Assembly: GCF_009690905.1 (NCBI RefSeq)
Contig: NZ_VOSW01000038.1
Coordinates: 1 to 64,000, forward strand
Reading direction: 5' to 3'
From: Paraburkholderia madseniana
GTDB taxonomy: Bacteria; Pseudomonadota; Gammaproteobacteria; Burkholderiales; Burkholderiaceae
DNA length: 64,000 bases
Both the position numbers and the translations under genes were made by a program. The notes under the pieces were generated by a model. That model ran no database searches, was not told the origin of the DNA, and was given only the letters and a program-made list of their open reading frames with translations. Below are positions 35,594 to 45,155 of the stretch, one piece after another (the stretch's first letter is position 1; each line of letters begins with the position of its first letter).

Positions 35594-36901
35594 TTGAGTA
35601 CCCAAACCCCGGCAATACACATACCTGACAGCGCGGCAAGCAACTCGATCTACACGCGAGTGACCTGGCGCTTCATGCCCTTGCTGTTCGTCTGCTACGT
35701 GGTGGCCTATCTGGATCGGGTCAACGTGGGCTTCGCCAAGCTCCAGATGCTCAGCGATCTGAACTTCAGCGAGGCGATGTACGGCTTCGGCGCCGGTATC
35801 TTTTTCATCGGGTATTTCTTCTTCGAGGTCCCGAGCAACTTGCTGCTGCACCGGCTCGGCGCGCGCCGCTGGATCGCCCGGATCATGCTTACGTGGGCCG
35901 TGCTCTCGGCCGCGACCGCGTGGGTCACCACGCCCACGATGTTCTACGTATTGCGTTTCTTTCTGGGTGTGGCCGAAGCGGGCTTTTTCCCGGGACTGGT
36001 GCTGTATCTCACCTACTGGTTTCCATCGCACCGGCGCGGCAAGATGATCGCTTTTCTGATGGCGGGCAATCCGGTGGCGGGCATTGTCGGCGGCCCGATA
36101 TCGGGCTTCATCATGCAGCGCCTGGCGGGGAACGCGGGGCTTGCCGGCTGGCAGTGGCTGTTCATTCTGGAAGCCGTCCCCGCGCTGATCCTGGCAGCCG
36201 TCATTTTCTGGTTCCTCGACGACCGGGTGAAGGACGCAAAGTGGCTGCCGGTTGAGGATCGCGACTTCATTGCATCGGAAATCGATGCGGAAGCACGCAC
36301 CAAAAGCCACGGTTCCGTGCGCGAGGTCTTCACGTCGCTCAAAGTCTGGACCTTGTGCGCGATTCTGTTCGGTATCGTGATGGGCTCTTATGCCGTTGGC
36401 TTCTGGCAGCCGACCATCATAAAGAGTTCGGGCATCACGGACGCCTTCACCATCGGCCTGCTCACTGTCGTGCCTTATCTTGCCGCCCTGATTCTGATGA
36501 TTGTGGTCGGCCGCCACGCGGACCGCACGCGTGAACGCCGCTGGCACGTCGTGTTGCCGCAATGCATGGCGGCTGTAGGTTTCGTGATGTGCGCCTACGC
36601 GGGCAGCAATACGTATATTGCGTTGCTTGGCCTGACGCTTGCTGCTTCGGGCGTGATTACGGCTTTACCCATGTTCTGGGCACTGCCCACGTCCTTTCTC
36701 GGCGGCACCGGTGCGGCCGCCGGCATCGCATTGATCAATTCGACGGGCAATCTCGCAGGCTTCGTAAGCCCCACGCTTGTGGGGTGGCTAAAGACGGTCA
36801 CGCACTCACTCGATTCGAGCCTGTTCCTGATTGCGGGGTCGCTGATTGTCTCCGCATGCCTCATCTTGACGCAGCTTCCCGCCAGACTTGTCAACAGGTA
36901 G
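35594..36901 (+). CDS. MFS transporter, anion:cation symporter (ACS) family
   Basis: This 435-residue carrier has twelve predicted membrane helices. The start is TTG 35594 behind GGAGA. The ACS-family hallmark VAYLDRVNVGFAKLQML is in the first helix, and RFFLGVAEAGFFPGLVLYLTYWFP is in helix 4, as in GudP, phthalate and tartrate permeases. It should import an organic or sugar acid with protons. The position between the dehydratase and a second carrier supports a sugar-acid substrate. Confidence 0.9.
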   Translation: MSTQTPAIHIPDSAASNSIYTRVTWRFMPLLFVCYVVAYLDRVNVGFAKLQMLSDLNFSEAMYGFGAGIFFIGYFFFEVPSNLLLHRLGARRWIARIMLTWAVLSAATAWVTTPTMFYVLRFFLGVAEAGFFPGLVLYLTYWFPSHRRGKMIAFLMAGNPVAGIVGGPISGFIMQRLAGNAGLAGWQWLFILEAVPALILAAVIFWFLDDRVKDAKWLPVEDRDFIASEIDAEARTKSHGSVREVFTSLKVWTLCAILFGIVMGSYAVGFWQPTIIKSSGITDAFTIGLLTVVPYLAALILMIVVGRHADRTRERRWHVVLPQCMAAVGFVMCAYAGSNTYIALLGLTLAASGVITALPMFWALPTSFLGGTGAAAGIALINSTGNLAGFVSPTLVGWLKTVTHSLDSSLFLIAGSLIVSACLILTQLPARLVNR

Positions 36902-36974
36902 CACCTTGATGGCACTCGAAAGAAGTGCCAGATAGCAACGTTCGGTATCGTTAATTACACGGAATAGAGACAAC

Positions 36975-38276
36975 ATGAAGACTGGGAAGTATCGCTACGT
37001 CGTCGCCTTGCTGCTGTTTATTGCGGGCGCGATCAATTACATGGACCGCGCGGCGCTCGGCGTGGTCGCGCCTGTTCTCAACAAGGAGCTGAACCTTTCA
37101 CCGTCGCAACTCGGCGTCGTGTTCAGCAGTTTTTTCTTCGGCTATTCCATCTTCGCATTCGTCGGCGGACAACTCGCCGACAAGTATGGACCGCGTCGGG
37201 TCTTCTCCTGGGCGATGGGGGCGTGGTCCATTCTCTGCGGGTTGACTGCGGCCGCGACTGGATTCGGCACGCTGCTGATCTCACGGGCGCTGTTCGGCTT
37301 CGGCGAAGGTCCGATGAATTCGACGACCAACCGGACCATCACCAATTGGTTTCCCCGGCATGAAACCGCGACCATGGTCGGCTTTACGTTTTCGGGCCAG
37401 ACGGTAGGCAGCGCGATTGCTGGACCGGTGGTCGGGCTGATCGCCATTGCCTACGGCTGGCGCACGTCGTTTGTGATCATCGCGGCGTTCGGGCTGGTGT
37501 GGATCGTCGCCTGGCGTATCTTCGCGACCGACAAGCCGGCGCAAAGCACGCGGGTCGGTGAGGCCGAACGCGAGATGGTCGAAGCGAGCCGCAGCGCGGC
37601 ACACCCGGCAGAAGGCGGCGACGAAAGCACACCGCTGCGCAGCTACCTGTTTCGTCCGAGCACGCTCGCGCTTGGCGTCGGCCTGTTCGCGGTGAACTAC
37701 ACGCTGTTCGTGTTCATCTCGTGGATGCCGAGCTATTTCACCAACGCGCTGCATCTCGACATGAAGCACATGAGCTTTCTGAGCGCGGTGCCATGGGCAT
37801 GCGGCGGAATCGGATACTTCGGCGGCGGGCTGGTCGCCGACGCATTTTTCAAGCGCATGAGCAACAAGCTGATGGCGCGCAAGGTCTCGGCGATCGTGCC
37901 GCTCGCGCTGTCGGGTCTCGCCCTGGTGGGCGTCAGCATGGTCGATTCCGTGATGCCCGCAGTCCTGCTTGTCGCGTTCGCCGTGCTGTTCCTGACGGCT
38001 TCGTCGCAAGCGTGCTGGGCCACCATGCACGAACTAGTGCCAGGCAGGCATCTCGGGGGCGTAAGCGGCTTTGTTCACCTGATGAGCAACATTTCGGGCA
38101 TCGTCGGTCCGACCATGATGGGTTTTGCGGTCCAGTACTTTGGCGGTTACAGCAGCGGCTTCATGCTCGGCGCGGCGGTCGATCTGGTCGGCGTGCTGGC
38201 GATGCTGCTGGTCATCGGCCGGCGCGCGGCAGGCGAGACAGCCGAAACAGCCGAGACGCATACGACCGCCACATAA
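36975..38276 (+). CDS. MFS transporter, hexuronate/glucarate (ExuT/GudP)-like
   Basis: This 433-residue twelve-helix carrier starts at 36975. INYMDRAALGVVAPVL in TM1, RALFGFGEGPMNSTTNRTITNWFPRHE in TM4 and GGVSGFVHLMSNISGIVGP late in the sequence are those of aldarate/hexuronate symporters. It is clearly different from the carrier just upstream, so the operon has two importers, perhaps for two sugar acids. A 108-bp gap leads to the enolase-superfamily gene. Confidence 0.92.
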   Translation: MKTGKYRYVVALLLFIAGAINYMDRAALGVVAPVLNKELNLSPSQLGVVFSSFFFGYSIFAFVGGQLADKYGPRRVFSWAMGAWSILCGLTAAATGFGTLLISRALFGFGEGPMNSTTNRTITNWFPRHETATMVGFTFSGQTVGSAIAGPVVGLIAIAYGWRTSFVIIAAFGLVWIVAWRIFATDKPAQSTRVGEAEREMVEASRSAAHPAEGGDESTPLRSYLFRPSTLALGVGLFAVNYTLFVFISWMPSYFTNALHLDMKHMSFLSAVPWACGGIGYFGGGLVADAFFKRMSNKLMARKVSAIVPLALSGLALVGVSMVDSVMPAVLLVAFAVLFLTASSQACWATMHELVPGRHLGGVSGFVHLMSNISGIVGPTMMGFAVQYFGGYSSGFMLGAAVDLVGVLAMLLVIGRRAAGETAETAETHTTAT

Positions 38277-38384
38277 GCTCCGTCCTGCCACGCAAGCCGT
38301 CAGGTCGGCGCAGGCGGGACGGTGCGCGCGGCCGCACGATCGGTCCCGTGAGCATCGTTATCTTTTTCGAGTCGATCTACTGTT

Positions 38385-39551
38385 ATGAAACACGTCATCG
38401 TTGAACCTGAGCAAACCGATTATCAGACACGTTCGCGGATCGTTTCGGTGGAGGCGCGCACCATCCGCGTGCCGCTTGACCGCCACACTGCATTCTCGAC
38501 CCGGCTCGTCACTGCCCGCGACTACACGGTCGTGCGCGTCACAACAGCCGATGACCATTACGGCATCGGCTTTTGCTACAGCGGCAACCGCGCCGGCATG
38601 CTGGTCACGTATGCCGTGCGCGAATTGTTTGCGCCGCTGTTGCGCGGGCGCTCCGCGCTCGATGTCGAAGGCTCCTGGTGCGCCATGTACGACGAGTCAC
38701 TGCTGCAAGGGCGTGCCGGCTCGGTCATGCGGGCGCTGTCCATCATCGACATCGCCTTGTGGGACCGGAATGCGCGCGCTGCGGGCCTGCCGTTGAGCCG
38801 CTATCTCGGCGGCACATGCAGCGCCACCGTGCCGGCCTATGCCAGCGGCGGTTACTACCTCGAAGGCAAGACGCCCGAGCGTCTCGGCGAGGAGATGGCG
38901 GGATACGTGGCACAGGGGTTTCGCGCCGTGAAGATGAAAGTGGGGCGGCTCGATCCGCGCAGCGAGGAAGCGCGGATCAGGGCAGCACGAGAAGCGATCG
39001 GCGACGACGTGCTGCTGATGCTCGATGCCAACAACGCCTGGGCCGACGTTCCGACCGCGCTCGAATACATGCGCCGGTACGAACCGTTCAACCCGTACTG
39101 GATAGAAGAGCCGTTCAGTCCGGACGACATCGAGAGCCATGCGCAACTGAGCCGGCGCACGCCGGTGACCGTTGCGACCGGTGAGATAGAAGCAGGGCGC
39201 TGGCGGCATCAGGAGCTGCTCGACAAACGCGCGGCCATGATCCTTCAGTCGGACGCGGCGGTATGCGGCGGGATCAGCGAATGGCGGCGGATTGCGGCGT
39301 CGGCCGCGGCCGTGGGCGTGACGATGTGCCCGCACTGGTTCCACGATCTGCACGTGCATCTGGTGGCGTCGACGAGCAATGCGCGTTATGTCGAATTTTT
39401 TCCTGACGATCAGGTGCTGAATTTCCGTCGGCTGGTGGATACGCAACTGTCGTTCGCAGACGGCAAGCTGACCGTGCCGACTCGTCCAGGCCTCGGATTC
39501 GACTTCGATGAAGCCGCGCTGAACGAATACGCGCTGGACGATTGGGCGTGA
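38385..39551 (+). CDS. Enolase-superfamily (mandelate racemase/muconate lactonizing type) dehydratase
   Basis: This 388-residue barrel enzyme has KMK at 183-185 (catalytic lysine pair), D214 and N216 in LMLDANNAW, E241 in WIEEPF and E267 in TGEIEAG as metal ligands, and H317/H320 in CPHWFHDLH as general-base candidates. The pattern is that of acid-sugar dehydratases of this superfamily, such as galactarate, glucarate or galactonate dehydratases. It closes the rightward operon and is followed by a terminator. With the UxaA/GarD and IlvD/Edd enzymes it makes three non-homologous dehydratases in 10 kb. Confidence 0.9.
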   Translation: MKHVIVEPEQTDYQTRSRIVSVEARTIRVPLDRHTAFSTRLVTARDYTVVRVTTADDHYGIGFCYSGNRAGMLVTYAVRELFAPLLRGRSALDVEGSWCAMYDESLLQGRAGSVMRALSIIDIALWDRNARAAGLPLSRYLGGTCSATVPAYASGGYYLEGKTPERLGEEMAGYVAQGFRAVKMKVGRLDPRSEEARIRAAREAIGDDVLLMLDANNAWADVPTALEYMRRYEPFNPYWIEEPFSPDDIESHAQLSRRTPVTVATGEIEAGRWRHQELLDKRAAMILQSDAAVCGGISEWRRIAASAAAVGVTMCPHWFHDLHVHLVASTSNARYVEFFPDDQVLNFRRLVDTQLSFADGKLTVPTRPGLGFDFDEAALNEYALDDWA

Positions 39552-39580
39552 AGCCGAAGCAATGAATAGCTAGAAAAAGA

Positions 39581-39606
39581 CCGCCGGTTGCGCATGCAGC
39601 CGGCGG
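39581..39606. terminator. Bidirectional intrinsic terminator
   Basis: An 11-bp stem with one G-T wobble (CCGCCGGTTGC / GCAGCCGGCGG) and a 4-base loop GCAT lies between convergent genes. A T-rich tract follows on the plus strand (TGTTTCTT) and on the minus strand (TCTTTTTCT), so it can stop transcription from both sides. Confidence 0.8.
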
Positions 39607-39622
39607 GTGTTTCTTCAGGGCA

Positions 39623-40552
39623 TCAGGCGGTGACTTCGATTCCCGGCATCGAAAAGCCGATTTCGCTGAGTGCGGCGGCGAGCGCATCGCATTGCACTGG
39701 CGTCAGATCGACGAGAGGAGGACGTACGACGCCCCACTCGGGGTCGTTCGAATAGACGCCTATCGCTGCCTTGAGCGCAGGGATCATCGGGAGCTTGGCG
39801 AACACCGCACGCGTGGCATCCAGTGCTGCCTGACGGGCATCGGCGTCGGCCGATTGCCAGTGACGATACAACTGCACGATAGCCGCCGGATTGACGTTTC
39901 CGGTTGCCGTGATGCAGCCGACGCCGCCCGCGCGCATGGTGGCCAGCAGGAAGGTCTCGCTGCCGGCGAACACATCGAAGCCATGCGGCTGGAAGCGCTC
40001 GAGCATCGCCTGCGTGTTGCTCCAGTCGCCCGAGCTGTCCTTCACGCCGGCGATCACGCCCGGGAAAGCAGCTAACAGCCGCTCGATGAGCGCGAGGCTG
40101 AGCGGCACCTGGGACACGGGCGGGATGTGATACAGATAAATACGCAGTGCGTCGGAACCCACGCGCTCGATGATCTGCGCATAGCTGCGGAACAAGCCTT
40201 CGTCGGTGACACCCTTGTAGAAGAACGGCGGCAGCGTCAGCACATTGTTTACGCCCAGCGAAAGCGCATGGCGTGTCAGTTCGACTGTGTCGGTGAGTGC
40301 CGAGCAGCCGGTGCCCGGCATCAGGCGATCCACCGGAATGTCTGCGCCAACCAGCGTTTCGAGCAGCTTCATTTTCTCGCTGACTGCGAGCGAATTCGCT
40401 TCTGAGTTGGTGCCGAAAACAGCGAGTCCGACGTCCTGTTCGATAAGCCATCGGCAATGACGGACATAGCGGTCGTGATCGGGAAGAAGGTCGTTTGTGA
40501 ACGGCGTGACCACGGGCGAGTAAACGCCGCGGGGCCGGTTGACTGAGGTCAT
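39623..40552 (-). CDS. Dihydrodipicolinate synthase (DHDPS)-family lyase
   Basis: This 309-residue class I aldolase-fold enzyme has the Schiff-base lysine K171 (IAGVKDSSGD), the partner tyrosine Y141 (YLYHIPP), and GTNSEANSL (47-55) replacing the usual GTTGE substrate loop. In this setting it is likely a 2-keto-3-deoxy-sugar-acid aldolase or 5-dehydro-4-deoxyglucarate dehydratase rather than DapA. It is leftward, 41 bp downstream of the hydroxyacid dehydrogenase gene, and they form one unit. AAAAGGAA precedes the start. Confidence 0.9.
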   Translation of the reverse strand: MTSVNRPRGVYSPVVTPFTNDLLPDHDRYVRHCRWLIEQDVGLAVFGTNSEANSLAVSEKMKLLETLVGADIPVDRLMPGTGCSALTDTVELTRHALSLGVNNVLTLPPFFYKGVTDEGLFRSYAQIIERVGSDALRIYLYHIPPVSQVPLSLALIERLLAAFPGVIAGVKDSSGDWSNTQAMLERFQPHGFDVFAGSETFLLATMRAGGVGCITATGNVNPAAIVQLYRHWQSADADARQAALDATRAVFAKLPMIPALKAAIGVYSNDPEWGVVRPPLVDLTPVQCDALAAALSEIGFSMPGIEVTA

Positions 40553-40593
40553 CGCGTGTTCCTTTTGATGGGGGAGAGGGTGCTTCGCGCCAT

Positions 40594-41592
40594 TCAGTTG
40601 GCGATCTGTTGAGCGGACAAGCGGGCTTGGCGTGCTTCGGGATTGACACAGGTCGACGAGAGCTGGCCGTCGAGTGCGTCGATGAGATTGCGCACCGCAC
40701 GCATGGCCATGTTCTCGCGCGTCTGTTGCGTAGCGGAACCGATATGCGGCACCGCTACCACGTTCGGTAACTCGAGCAGCAGCGAGTCCGGCGACACCGG
40801 TTCGCGTTCGAACACATCGAGACCGGCGCCGAGAATGCGGCCTTCACGGAGATGCGCGATGAGGGCGGCCTCGTCGACGACCTGTCCGCGAGCACAGTTG
40901 ATGAGAATGGCCGACGGCTTCATGGTCCCGAGCTCGGCGCTGCCGATCAGGCGCTCGGTGGCGGGCGATAGCGGAACGAGCACGCAGACGAAATCCGCAG
41001 TCGCGAGCAGTTCGGGAAGCGGCCGCCATTGCGCGCCGTAGCGCTCCTCGGCTTCGGGGTTGCGGGAGCGATTGGAATAAATCACGTCCATGCCGAAGCC
41101 GAGGGCGGCGCGCTTGGCGACCGCGCTGCCAATGCGCCCAAGCCCGACGATTCCGAGGGTTTTGTGATGCACGTCGACACCGAATTGCGCCTCGCCGACA
41201 GTACGCGTCCACCGGCCGCGCCGCGTCCAGTCGGCGAGTTCGGAAATGCGCCGGGCGGTCGCGAGGATCAGGCTGAACACAAGGTCAGCAGTGGTTTCGG
41301 TGACTTCTTCAGGCGTGTTCGTCAGAACGATGCCGCGGCGCGAGAGTTCGGGGACATCGAACGCATCGAAGCCGGCCGAAATGGTGGACGCGACCTCAAG
41401 CAAGGGCGCCGCATCAAGAATCTCAGGCGTTATCTTGAGATTGTTGCCGACCATGCCATGAGCCGTGCCCAGGGCGCGCCTGAATGGCGCGAGATCGCCG
41501 GAGGAAACGTCGACCAGCTCGACGGAACAGTGCTCACGAAGAAGCCCCAGCACGGCAGGAGGCAACGAACGATAGGCCACGACATGCTTCAT
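40594..41592 (-). CDS. 2-hydroxyacid dehydrogenase (glyoxylate/hydroxypyruvate reductase-like)
   Basis: This 332-residue D-isomer-specific dehydrogenase has the NAD(P) fingerprint GLGRIG at 150-155, an arginine after it (YSNRSR) that suggests NADPH preference, and catalytic R235 (NCARGQ), E264 (VFEREP) and H283 (VPHIGS). It would reduce glyoxylate, hydroxypyruvate or tartronate semialdehyde-like products, or oxidise a 2-hydroxy acid. It shares a divergent promoter region with the IlvD/Edd gene. Confidence 0.9.
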   Translation of the reverse strand: MKHVVAYRSLPPAVLGLLREHCSVELVDVSSGDLAPFRRALGTAHGMVGNNLKITPEILDAAPLLEVASTISAGFDAFDVPELSRRGIVLTNTPEEVTETTADLVFSLILATARRISELADWTRRGRWTRTVGEAQFGVDVHHKTLGIVGLGRIGSAVAKRAALGFGMDVIYSNRSRNPEAEERYGAQWRPLPELLATADFVCVLVPLSPATERLIGSAELGTMKPSAILINCARGQVVDEAALIAHLREGRILGAGLDVFEREPVSPDSLLLELPNVVAVPHIGSATQQTRENMAMRAVRNLIDALDGQLSSTCVNPEARQARLSAQQIAN

Positions 41593-41698
41593 GAAGACCT
41601 CGGCGGAATGCTGTTAGAGAGAGTTGCCAGGCGGCATCGACCGCCACAAAAAAGAATCGCTTGCGGACAGACTATAAGTATCGGTAAGATTCCCGTCA

Positions 41699-41714
41699 AG
41701 ATTATTGATAATCT
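41699..41714. promoter_or_regulatory. 16-bp palindrome before the IlvD/Edd gene, probable regulator site
   Basis: AGATTAT and ATAATCT are perfect 7-bp arms around TG, 22 bp upstream of the IlvD/Edd start and in the divergent promoter shared with the hydroxyacid dehydrogenase. The GntR regulator encoded two genes downstream is a plausible binder. No second copy was seen in the cluster. Confidence 0.45.
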
Positions 41715-41736
41715 CATCGAAGATTTAGGAGCGAAA

Positions 41737-43476
41737 ATGGGCGAGAAGAAAAGCGGCTTGCGGCAGGGCCTGACGAACTACGGCGATGAAGGTTTCTCGC
41801 TTTTTCTGCGCAAGGCGTTCATCAAGGGCGCGGGCTATACCGACGACGCGCTGTCGCGTCCGATCGTGGCTATCGCGAACACGGGCAGTGCCTACAACCC
41901 ATGCCACGGCAACGCGCCGCAGTTGATCGAGGCGGTCAAGCGCGGCGTGATGCTGGCTGGCGGGCTGCCTGTCGAATTCCCGACGATTTCGATCGCCGAG
42001 AGCTTTTCGCATCCGACCAGCATGTACCTGCGCAACCTGATGTCGATGGACACGGAGGAGATGATCCGGGCCCAGCCGATGGATGCGGTGGTGCTGATCG
42101 GCGGCTGCGACAAAACCGTCCCGGCCCAGTTGATGGGTGCGGCGGCGGCGGGCGTGCCCGCTATTCAACTGGTGACGGGCGCCATGCTCACGGGCTCGCA
42201 TCGCGGTGAACGGGTGGGGGCATGTACGGACTGCCGTCGTTTCTGGGCGAGTTTTCGCGGCGACCAGATCGACGAAGCCGAGATCGAAGCGGTCAACAAT
42301 CAGCTCGTCGCGACGGTCGGGACCTGTTCGGTGATGGGAACGGCCAGCACGATGGCCTGTATTGCGGAAGCCTTGGGCATCATGCTGCCGGGTGGCGCGT
42401 CTGCGCCTGCCGTGACTGCCGATCGCATCCGCATTGCGGAGCGCACCGGCGCGCAGGCCGTGGCGATGATCGGGCGGGACCTGAGTCCGGCGGCCATCCT
42501 GACGCCCAAGGCGATCGAAAATGCGTTGCGGGTGCTGCTCGCAATCGGCGGCTCGACCAACGGCATCATTCACCTCACGGCAATTGCGGGCCGGCTCGGG
42601 ATTCGCATCGACCTTGAGCAGCTCGACCGGATGGCGCGCGAGACGCCGGTCCTCGTCGATCTGAAACCGTCCGGACAGCACTACATGGAAGACCTGCATC
42701 GCGCCGGCGGCTTGACCACGGTCATGCGCGAGATGAAAGACCTGCTGCATCTCGACGCGCTCACTGTGACGGGCCGTACGCTCGGTGAGGAGCTGGATCT
42801 CGCCCCCGCGAGCTTCCCGCAAGACGTAATCCGCCCGTTTGACCGCCCGATCTTTCCGCAAGGCGGTATCGCGGTGTTGCGTGGCAATCTCGCGCCGGGC
42901 GGCGCGATCATCAAGCAGTCAGCGGCAAGCGCCAGCCTGATGGAGCACGAAGGGCGGGCAGTCGTCTTCGAGGACGCGGAGGATCTGGCTCGCCGTATCG
43001 ACGATCCGGAACTGGACGTGGAAGCGCACGACGTACTCGTGCTCAAGCGGATCGGTCCGGTCGGTGCACCCGGAATGCCGGAAGCGGGCTACATTCCGAT
43101 CCCGCGCAAGCTCGGCCGCCTGGGTGTCAAAGACATGGTGCGCATTTCGGATGGACGCATGAGCGGCACGGCGTCCGGGACAGTGGTCCTGCACGTCACA
43201 CCCGAAGCGGCGATCGGCGGTCCGCTTGCGATCGTACAAACGGGCGACCGGATTCGCCTGAGCGTGGCGGAACGGTCTATCGAACTTGCCCTCAGCGACG
43301 AGGAAATTGCAGCTCGTCTGGCCGCGTTGCCGGCCCGCCAGGTCGATCCCGAGGAGCGTGGGTATCGCAAACTCTTCCTGACGACGATCACTCAGGCCGA
43401 CGAGGGCTGCGACTTTGACTTTTTGCAAGCTACCCGGATTAACGCGACCGTTCCCGGCAGCGGAAACAAGGGATAA
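41737..43476 (+). CDS. IlvD/Edd-family sugar-acid dehydratase
   Basis: This 579-residue Fe-S dehydratase starts at the ATG at 41737 behind TTAGGAG; the open frame upstream to 41029 lies over the antisense gene. The cluster-binding cysteines are C56 (YNPCHGN), C124 (GGCDKTVPA) and one in GTCSVMGTASTMACIAE near residue 193. The C-terminal domain carries GRMSGTASGTVVLHVTPEAA. The form fits aldonate dehydratases (arabinonate, xylonate, galactonate) rather than the branched-chain enzyme. It is followed by a GntR gene and a uronate-dehydrogenase-like SDR in the same direction. Confidence 0.93.
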   Translation: MGEKKSGLRQGLTNYGDEGFSLFLRKAFIKGAGYTDDALSRPIVAIANTGSAYNPCHGNAPQLIEAVKRGVMLAGGLPVEFPTISIAESFSHPTSMYLRNLMSMDTEEMIRAQPMDAVVLIGGCDKTVPAQLMGAAAAGVPAIQLVTGAMLTGSHRGERVGACTDCRRFWASFRGDQIDEAEIEAVNNQLVATVGTCSVMGTASTMACIAEALGIMLPGGASAPAVTADRIRIAERTGAQAVAMIGRDLSPAAILTPKAIENALRVLLAIGGSTNGIIHLTAIAGRLGIRIDLEQLDRMARETPVLVDLKPSGQHYMEDLHRAGGLTTVMREMKDLLHLDALTVTGRTLGEELDLAPASFPQDVIRPFDRPIFPQGGIAVLRGNLAPGGAIIKQSAASASLMEHEGRAVVFEDAEDLARRIDDPELDVEAHDVLVLKRIGPVGAPGMPEAGYIPIPRKLGRLGVKDMVRISDGRMSGTASGTVVLHVTPEAAIGGPLAIVQTGDRIRLSVAERSIELALSDEEIAARLAALPARQVDPEERGYRKLFLTTITQADEGCDFDFLQATRINATVPGSGNKG

Positions 43477-43528
43477 AGGTCATATTTTCGTATAGGCTCG
43501 CGGGTTAGATCATTTTGCGGACCCTTTT

Positions 43529-44272
43529 ATGAGCAACGCTGCCAAGCCCAAACGCTCCGATGCACCCACTGCGAAGACGGTCGAACGCGACCGCAATGTC
43601 GACGAGACGCTGCGCAGCGTCTCAGACGAGCTCGAGGAGCAGATCGTCCTTGGCGTTCTGCATCCACGGGAACGGCTTGTGGAAGACGATCTGTGCGAGC
43701 GCTTCAACCTGAAGCGCCACGTCGCACGCCAGGTGCTGGCGGAGGTGGAGCGGCGCGGCCTGGTGGAGCGCCGCAAGAATGTGGGCGCGGTGGTCAAGTC
43801 GTTTACGCCGCGCGAGGTTACCGAACTGTATGCGCTACGCGAACTGCTGGAAGCAGACGCGGCGAGGCGCATCGTTTTTCCGGTCACTAGCGAAGCGCTC
43901 GATGCGTTAACGGCAATACAGGCGGAGCACGACGAAGCAGCCGTCGCCGGAGATCTGCGGCGTGTGTTCCGCGCGAACATGGCCTTTCACCATGCGTTCT
44001 TTGCGTTGTCGGAAAGCCAGGTTCTAACCGAGGCGATTCACGAGTATGAGCGCCGTACGCATGCCATCCGTTCGGTATCGATCGTGTTTCCTCAGTATCT
44101 GGAGAAGGCTCGCGCCGAGCATCACCAGATGATCGAGGCGCTCCGAACCGGCGACCGGGAATCGTTGATCAAGTTATGCCGGGAGCACCTGGTGCCATCG
44201 CGCGATGCATATCTTGAAGCGCATCACCGCCGCTCGGCCGGCTACGCCGTACAGAAAGGCGAAACCGATTAA
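43529..44272 (+). CDS. GntR-family regulator (FCD/FadR type)
   Basis: This 247-residue regulator has a winged helix at about residues 25-90 (LHPRERLVEDDLCERFNLKRHVARQVLAEVERRGLVERR) and an all-helical FCD ligand domain from about 95 (TELYALRELLEADAARRI to EHHQMIEALRTGDRESLIKLCREHL), with the metal-binding aspartate/histidine pattern of that family. It is 52 bp after the dehydratase gene and 32 bp before the SDR gene, so probably in one operon, controlling the IlvD/Edd promoter. Confidence 0.92.
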   Translation: MSNAAKPKRSDAPTAKTVERDRNVDETLRSVSDELEEQIVLGVLHPRERLVEDDLCERFNLKRHVARQVLAEVERRGLVERRKNVGAVVKSFTPREVTELYALRELLEADAARRIVFPVTSEALDALTAIQAEHDEAAVAGDLRRVFRANMAFHHAFFALSESQVLTEAIHEYERRTHAIRSVSIVFPQYLEKARAEHHQMIEALRTGDRESLIKLCREHLVPSRDAYLEAHHRRSAGYAVQKGETD

Positions 44273-44304
44273 CCGTATTTACCTGAATCACAGAGAGGGT
44301 ATCA

Positions 44305-45111
44305 ATGACTCGAGTACTGATTACCGGCGCGGCCGGTCACATTGGACGCGTGCTCCGCGCCGGTTTCCAGGGCCACTATGCACTGCGCCTCGCCGACATT
44401 GCGCCGCAGGCGGAGGCGCAGGCAGGCGAGGAAATCGTGACCGCGGACATCACGCGGCTCGAGGATCTTCTGCCGGCCATGAAGGGTGTCGATGTTGTCG
44501 TGCATCTTGCGGGCATTCCTGACGAGGATCGCTGGGAGCGCATCCGTGATATGAACATCGAGGGATGCTACAACGTGTTCGAAGCGGCGCGGCAAGCGGG
44601 CGTCAAGCGCGTGGTGTTCGCGAGTTCGAACCATGCAGTGGGTTTTCATCGTCGCGACCGGATGATCGATAACAGCGTCGAGCCGCGCCCCGATAGCCGC
44701 TACGGCATCTCGAAGGTGTTCGGCGAGGCGCTTGGCCGGATGTACGCCGACAAGCATGGCATGTCGGTTGCATGCATCCGGATCGGCTCGTTCCGTCCGG
44801 ACGACCGGCCAACCGCGCCGCGGCACCTCTTCACATGGATCAGCCATCGCGACATGGTGCAGGTGGCGCGCCGCTGTATCGACTATCCGGACTTTCACTT
44901 CGCGGTCGTGTATGGCGTATCCAATAACGCGCGCAATCGCTGGGACAATGCCAACGTGCGCTATCTCGGGTTCGTGCCGCAAGACGATGCCGAACTGCAC
45001 GCGGCTGAGATCGAGGCGATGGGAAAGGTGGAAGATGCGCGTGAAGCGCTGTTTCATGGCGGCTTCGGCTGCCTTGTCGAATTCGACGGGGATCCGCTCC
45101 GGATCGATTGA
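44305..45111 (+). CDS. NAD(P)-dependent SDR, uronate-dehydrogenase-like
   Basis: This 268-residue extended-SDR oxidoreductase has the Rossmann motif TGAAGHIG at 7-14, the active-site serines S107/S108 (FASSNHAVGF) and Y133-K137 (YGISK). The segments FASSNH, RIGSFRPD and TWISHRDMVQ follow bacterial uronate dehydrogenases, which oxidise glucuronate or galacturonate to the aldarolactone. That fits the SMP-30 lactonase and aldarate dehydratases nearby. An orphan C-terminal copy is present at 28770-28881. The start follows GAGAGGG. Confidence 0.9.
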   Translation: MTRVLITGAAGHIGRVLRAGFQGHYALRLADIAPQAEAQAGEEIVTADITRLEDLLPAMKGVDVVVHLAGIPDEDRWERIRDMNIEGCYNVFEAARQAGVKRVVFASSNHAVGFHRRDRMIDNSVEPRPDSRYGISKVFGEALGRMYADKHGMSVACIRIGSFRPDDRPTAPRHLFTWISHRDMVQVARRCIDYPDFHFAVVYGVSNNARNRWDNANVRYLGFVPQDDAELHAAEIEAMGKVEDAREALFHGGFGCLVEFDGDPLRID

Positions 45112-45155
45112 GCATGGCGGACCCCGTCGGACGATTGCGTCGCGTTAAAGCAGGC

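Noticed and set aside
41029..41736. Long N-terminal extension of the IlvD/Edd frame
   Set aside because: It is antisense to the hydroxyacid dehydrogenase gene and crosses the promoter palindrome. The ATG at 41737 has a strong ribosome site.
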